Assembly: GCF_000348725.1 (NCBI RefSeq)
Contig: NC_020813.1
Location: forward strand, 2,587,563 to 2,651,562
DNA length: 64,000 nucleotides
Origin: Pseudobdellovibrio exovorus JSS
Lineage (GTDB): Bacteria > Bdellovibrionota > Bdellovibrionia > Bdellovibrionales > Bdellovibrionaceae
Direction of reading: 5' to 3'
Shown: piece by piece, positions 62,659 through 64,000 of the stretch
Layout: every line of letters starts with the position of its first letter
How positions within the stretch are numbered: position 1 is the first letter of the stretch
Translations under genes and position numbers: made by a program
The notes under the pieces: model-generated
Database searches by the model: none
What the model was told of the DNA's origin: nothing
Seen by the model: the letters and a program-made list of their open reading frames with translations, nothing else

Positions 62659-62777
62659 GTCCTAGTCGGGAGTCCTTTTTCAATAGTACTTATGCGCTTT
62701 AAAGCCTCGGACAGCCGCCGAAGGGCGGAACTCGTTTTAAAGCGCATAAGTACTATTGAAATAACGATGACTAGGAC
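62659..62777 (-). repeat. Long-hairpin element, copy 3 (conserved 7x11 internal loop)
   Basis: The outer stem is 26 bp and perfect (62678-62703 with 62736-62761). The minus-strand internal loop is ACGAGTT opposite CTGTCCGAGGC (62729-62735, 62704-62714), and the inner stem CCGCC/GGCGG has a 4-base loop. A further stem GTCCTAGTC/GACTAGGAC (62659-62667 with 62769-62777) lies outside a 10x7 loop. It begins 2 bp after the lipoprotein stop. Its core is identical to copy 1 apart from two bases, but the outer arms are unrelated. Confidence 0.85.
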
Positions 62778-62834
62778 ATTAGAAGGGGAAATTCTGGCGA
62801 AAGATTGGTTGCATTGGTCCTGTTCACACTTAGA

Positions 62835-62856
62835 TCTAGTCCTGAGCAGGACTGGA
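62835..62856. other. Small hairpin in the spacer between copies 3 and 4
   Basis: TCTAGTCCT pairs with AGGACTGGA (one T-G pair) around GAGC. A comparable hairpin (22981-22999) lies between copies 1 and 2. The rest of the gap 62658-63082 holds only copies 3 and 4; I see no gene. Confidence 0.5.
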
Positions 62857-62914
62857 GCCTCGTCTGGATAAAGAAGCTATCAACAAAGACACCCCACCCA
62901 CTACAGCTATAGTC

Positions 62915-63076
62915 TTTTACTCTCGCGTGAAGATAATCTTTTTAGCCTTTAAAACGAGTTCTGTTAGAAAACAACGATCAACGCCGATTACGAAGAAAGG
63001 GTCGCAAGTTTTCTAACAGCTGTCCGAGGCTTTAAAGGCTAAAAAGATTATCTTCATTCCGTGACCGAGTAAAAGG
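62915..63076 (+). repeat. Long-hairpin element, copy 4 (conserved 7x11 internal loop)
   Basis: The outer stem is 26 bp and perfect (62929-62954 with 63032-63057). The internal loop is ACGAGTT (62955-62961) opposite CTGTCCGAGGC (63021-63031). The inner stem of 12 bp is perfect (62962-62973 with 63009-63020) with a 35-base loop. A further stem CTTTTACTC/GAGTAAAAG (62915-62923 with 63068-63076) lies beyond a 5x10 loop. It ends 6 bp from the stop codon of rsmG, which reads toward it. Confidence 0.85.
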
Positions 63077-63082
63077 CGAAAG

Positions 63083-63760
63083 CTAGTCCAACTTCAGGGT
63101 TTCCACCACAAACATCTTCGCGTTCGTGACAGGTAGAACGTATTCTCCTGCTAAAGTGGGTTGCCATGCCGAGCAGAGCTGTATGGGGATTTGGGAAATT
63201 TCGATAGCCCATTCTTCACCTTTCATGTGAAAAACAAGCGAGCCTTTCGGCATCATCTTTCTAAGAGTTAAAAGCATTTTCGGAATCTGAGAAAATCCGC
63301 GACTGATCACCTGCTCGATCGGGTCCTTGGCAAGAAGCTCAATCTGCTTATTGATTACTTGAACATTCGTTAATCCAGCTCGCTGAATAACATGTTTTAA
63401 AAATTCACATTTGCGCTCATCAGAGTCTGTCAGAGCTACTCTTTGATCTGGATAAAGGATTCCATAGACCAAACCCGGAAAACCATTGCCGCTACCAAAG
63501 TCATATAACACTTTGTTAACATTCAGTTTTTCTCGAACAATTCTTGAGGCGTAGACAGAATCTGCGAAATGGGTGGCATCAGCGTTAATCAACGTCTTCG
63601 CTGAAACTAAATTGATGACCTTATTGAACTTTTGAAGCTCTGTAAAATAAAGCTCGAGGTTCCTATAAACTGTTTCATCCAGTTCAGGAAACCAATTCTT
63701 CAAACGCCAATTAGGTGCTGCTTTGTCTGAGTTGTCGTGCTTGATTTCAGGTGCGCTCAA
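63083..63760 (-). CDS. rsmG: 16S rRNA (guanine-527-N7) methyltransferase RsmG
   Basis: 225 residues from a TTG at 63760, which has AAGGAG 7 nt upstream; the in-frame GTG at 63778 overlaps that SD. NLVSAKT, LYDFGSGNGFPGLVYGIL (SAM-binding) and LTDSDERKCEFLKHV are characteristic of GidB/RsmG. It methylates G527 of 16S rRNA. Paired with mnmG upstream, the usual origin-proximal arrangement. Confidence 0.95.
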   Translation of the reverse strand: MSAPEIKHDNSDKAAPNWRLKNWFPELDETVYRNLELYFTELQKFNKVINLVSAKTLINADATHFADSVYASRIVREKLNVNKVLYDFGSGNGFPGLVYGILYPDQRVALTDSDERKCEFLKHVIQRAGLTNVQVINKQIELLAKDPIEQVISRGFSQIPKMLLTLRKMMPKGSLVFHMKGEEWAIEISQIPIQLCSAWQPTLAGEYVLPVTNAKMFVVETLKLD

Positions 63761-63826
63761 TTCAACACTCCTTTTCACATTCCATGTGTGCCGCTACAGA
63801 CATTTATCGGATTAATTTTTTATCGA

Positions 63827-64000
63827 CTATAGCTCTAATTCTTTACGAGCCTTTAAGTATATCATAATTGCCTGTAACCCCGAAGGATTCACTCCGCTAA
63901 TACGCTGAGCCTGTCCCAAAGTGCGAGGTTTAACGGACTTGAGTTTACTGACTTCCTCTGCAGATAGGCCTTTGATTAAAGAGAAATCCGTTTGAGCGGG
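63827..64000 (-). CDS. mnmG: tRNA modification protein MnmG (GidA), C-terminal part only
   Basis: 57 C-terminal residues, continuing beyond the window edge. EEVSKLKSVKPRTLGQAQRISGVNPSGLQAIMIYLKAR (in pieces) matches the end of MnmG, the FAD protein that with MnmE modifies U34 of certain tRNAs. The stop codon is TAG at 63827-63829. Confidence 0.93.
   Translation of the reverse strand, partial: PAQTDFSLIKGLSAEEVSKLKSVKPRTLGQAQRISGVNPSGLQAIMIYLKARKELEL

Noticed and set aside
62602-62871. Plus-strand ORF of 89 codons across parS 2 and long-hairpin copy 3
   Set aside because: It overlaps the lipoprotein gene in another frame and runs through both arms of the hairpin. It has no SD of its own, so it is by-product reading of a palindrome.

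Overview
The window looks like chromosome from a Bdellovibrio-type predatory bacterium (phylum Bdellovibrionota). That assignment rests on gene content and order, not on a database search. The right end carries mnmG-rsmG, parA-parB with two parS sites, a bactofilin gene and an ATP synthase operon with two b-type subunits and no subunit a or c nearby. This arrangement is typical of the replication-origin side of Bdellovibrio-like chromosomes. By eye the DNA is moderately AT-rich. I recognised no tRNA or rRNA gene.

Layout. 0-9.2 kb: nucleoside phosphorylases (pdp partial, punA), a secreted subtilase lipoprotein, asnS, and an acyl-CoA carboxylase operon (carboxyltransferase, biotin carboxylase, biotin carrier, DoxX protein). 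9.2-13.4 kb: tatC/tatB, a conserved unknown, a CpaF-type secretion ATPase and a secreted unknown. 13.5-26 kb: an M16 protease, hemW, grpE-dnaJ, an LpoA-like lipoprotein, two DksA/TraR-family genes with structured leaders, and lon. 26-29.2 kb: an HTH/coiled-coil protein, a patatin phospholipase, an acetyltransferase and two small proteins. 29.3-40.4 kb: a tightly packed accessory island holding a 2OG-Fe(II) oxygenase, two unknown proteins with a shared metal-like motif, an SGNH hydrolase, a cytoplasmic subtilase, a protein resembling NIS (IucA/IucC) synthetases, a PP-loop ATPase, an HTTM membrane protein and a MurF-like ligase. Together these suggest an uncharacterised biosynthetic or modification pathway. 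40.4-47.8 kb: nuoA-H-J-K-L-M-N, the membrane arm of complex I without its peripheral-arm genes. 48-54 kb: mfd, an outer-membrane barrel protein and a twitch radical SAM protein. 54-64 kb: ATP synthase, bactofilin, parBA, a lipoprotein gene containing parS, rsmG and mnmG.

Two families of non-coding elements stand out. The first is a REP-like repeat with a GTAG foot (seven arms: one single, three inverted pairs). It sits against gene 3' ends and supplies the TAG stop codon of two genes. One pair encloses an AT-rich ORF. The second is a family of four very long hairpins (perfect outer stems of 22-29 bp whose sequence differs between copies). All four share an asymmetric internal loop, ACGAGTT opposite CTGTYYGAGGC. 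They occur as minus/plus pairs at two loci (22.9-23.2 kb and 62.7-63.1 kb), each with a small hairpin between the two. Paired changes next to the loop point to selection on structure. I regard this family and the 29-40 kb island as the best candidates for undescribed biology here.
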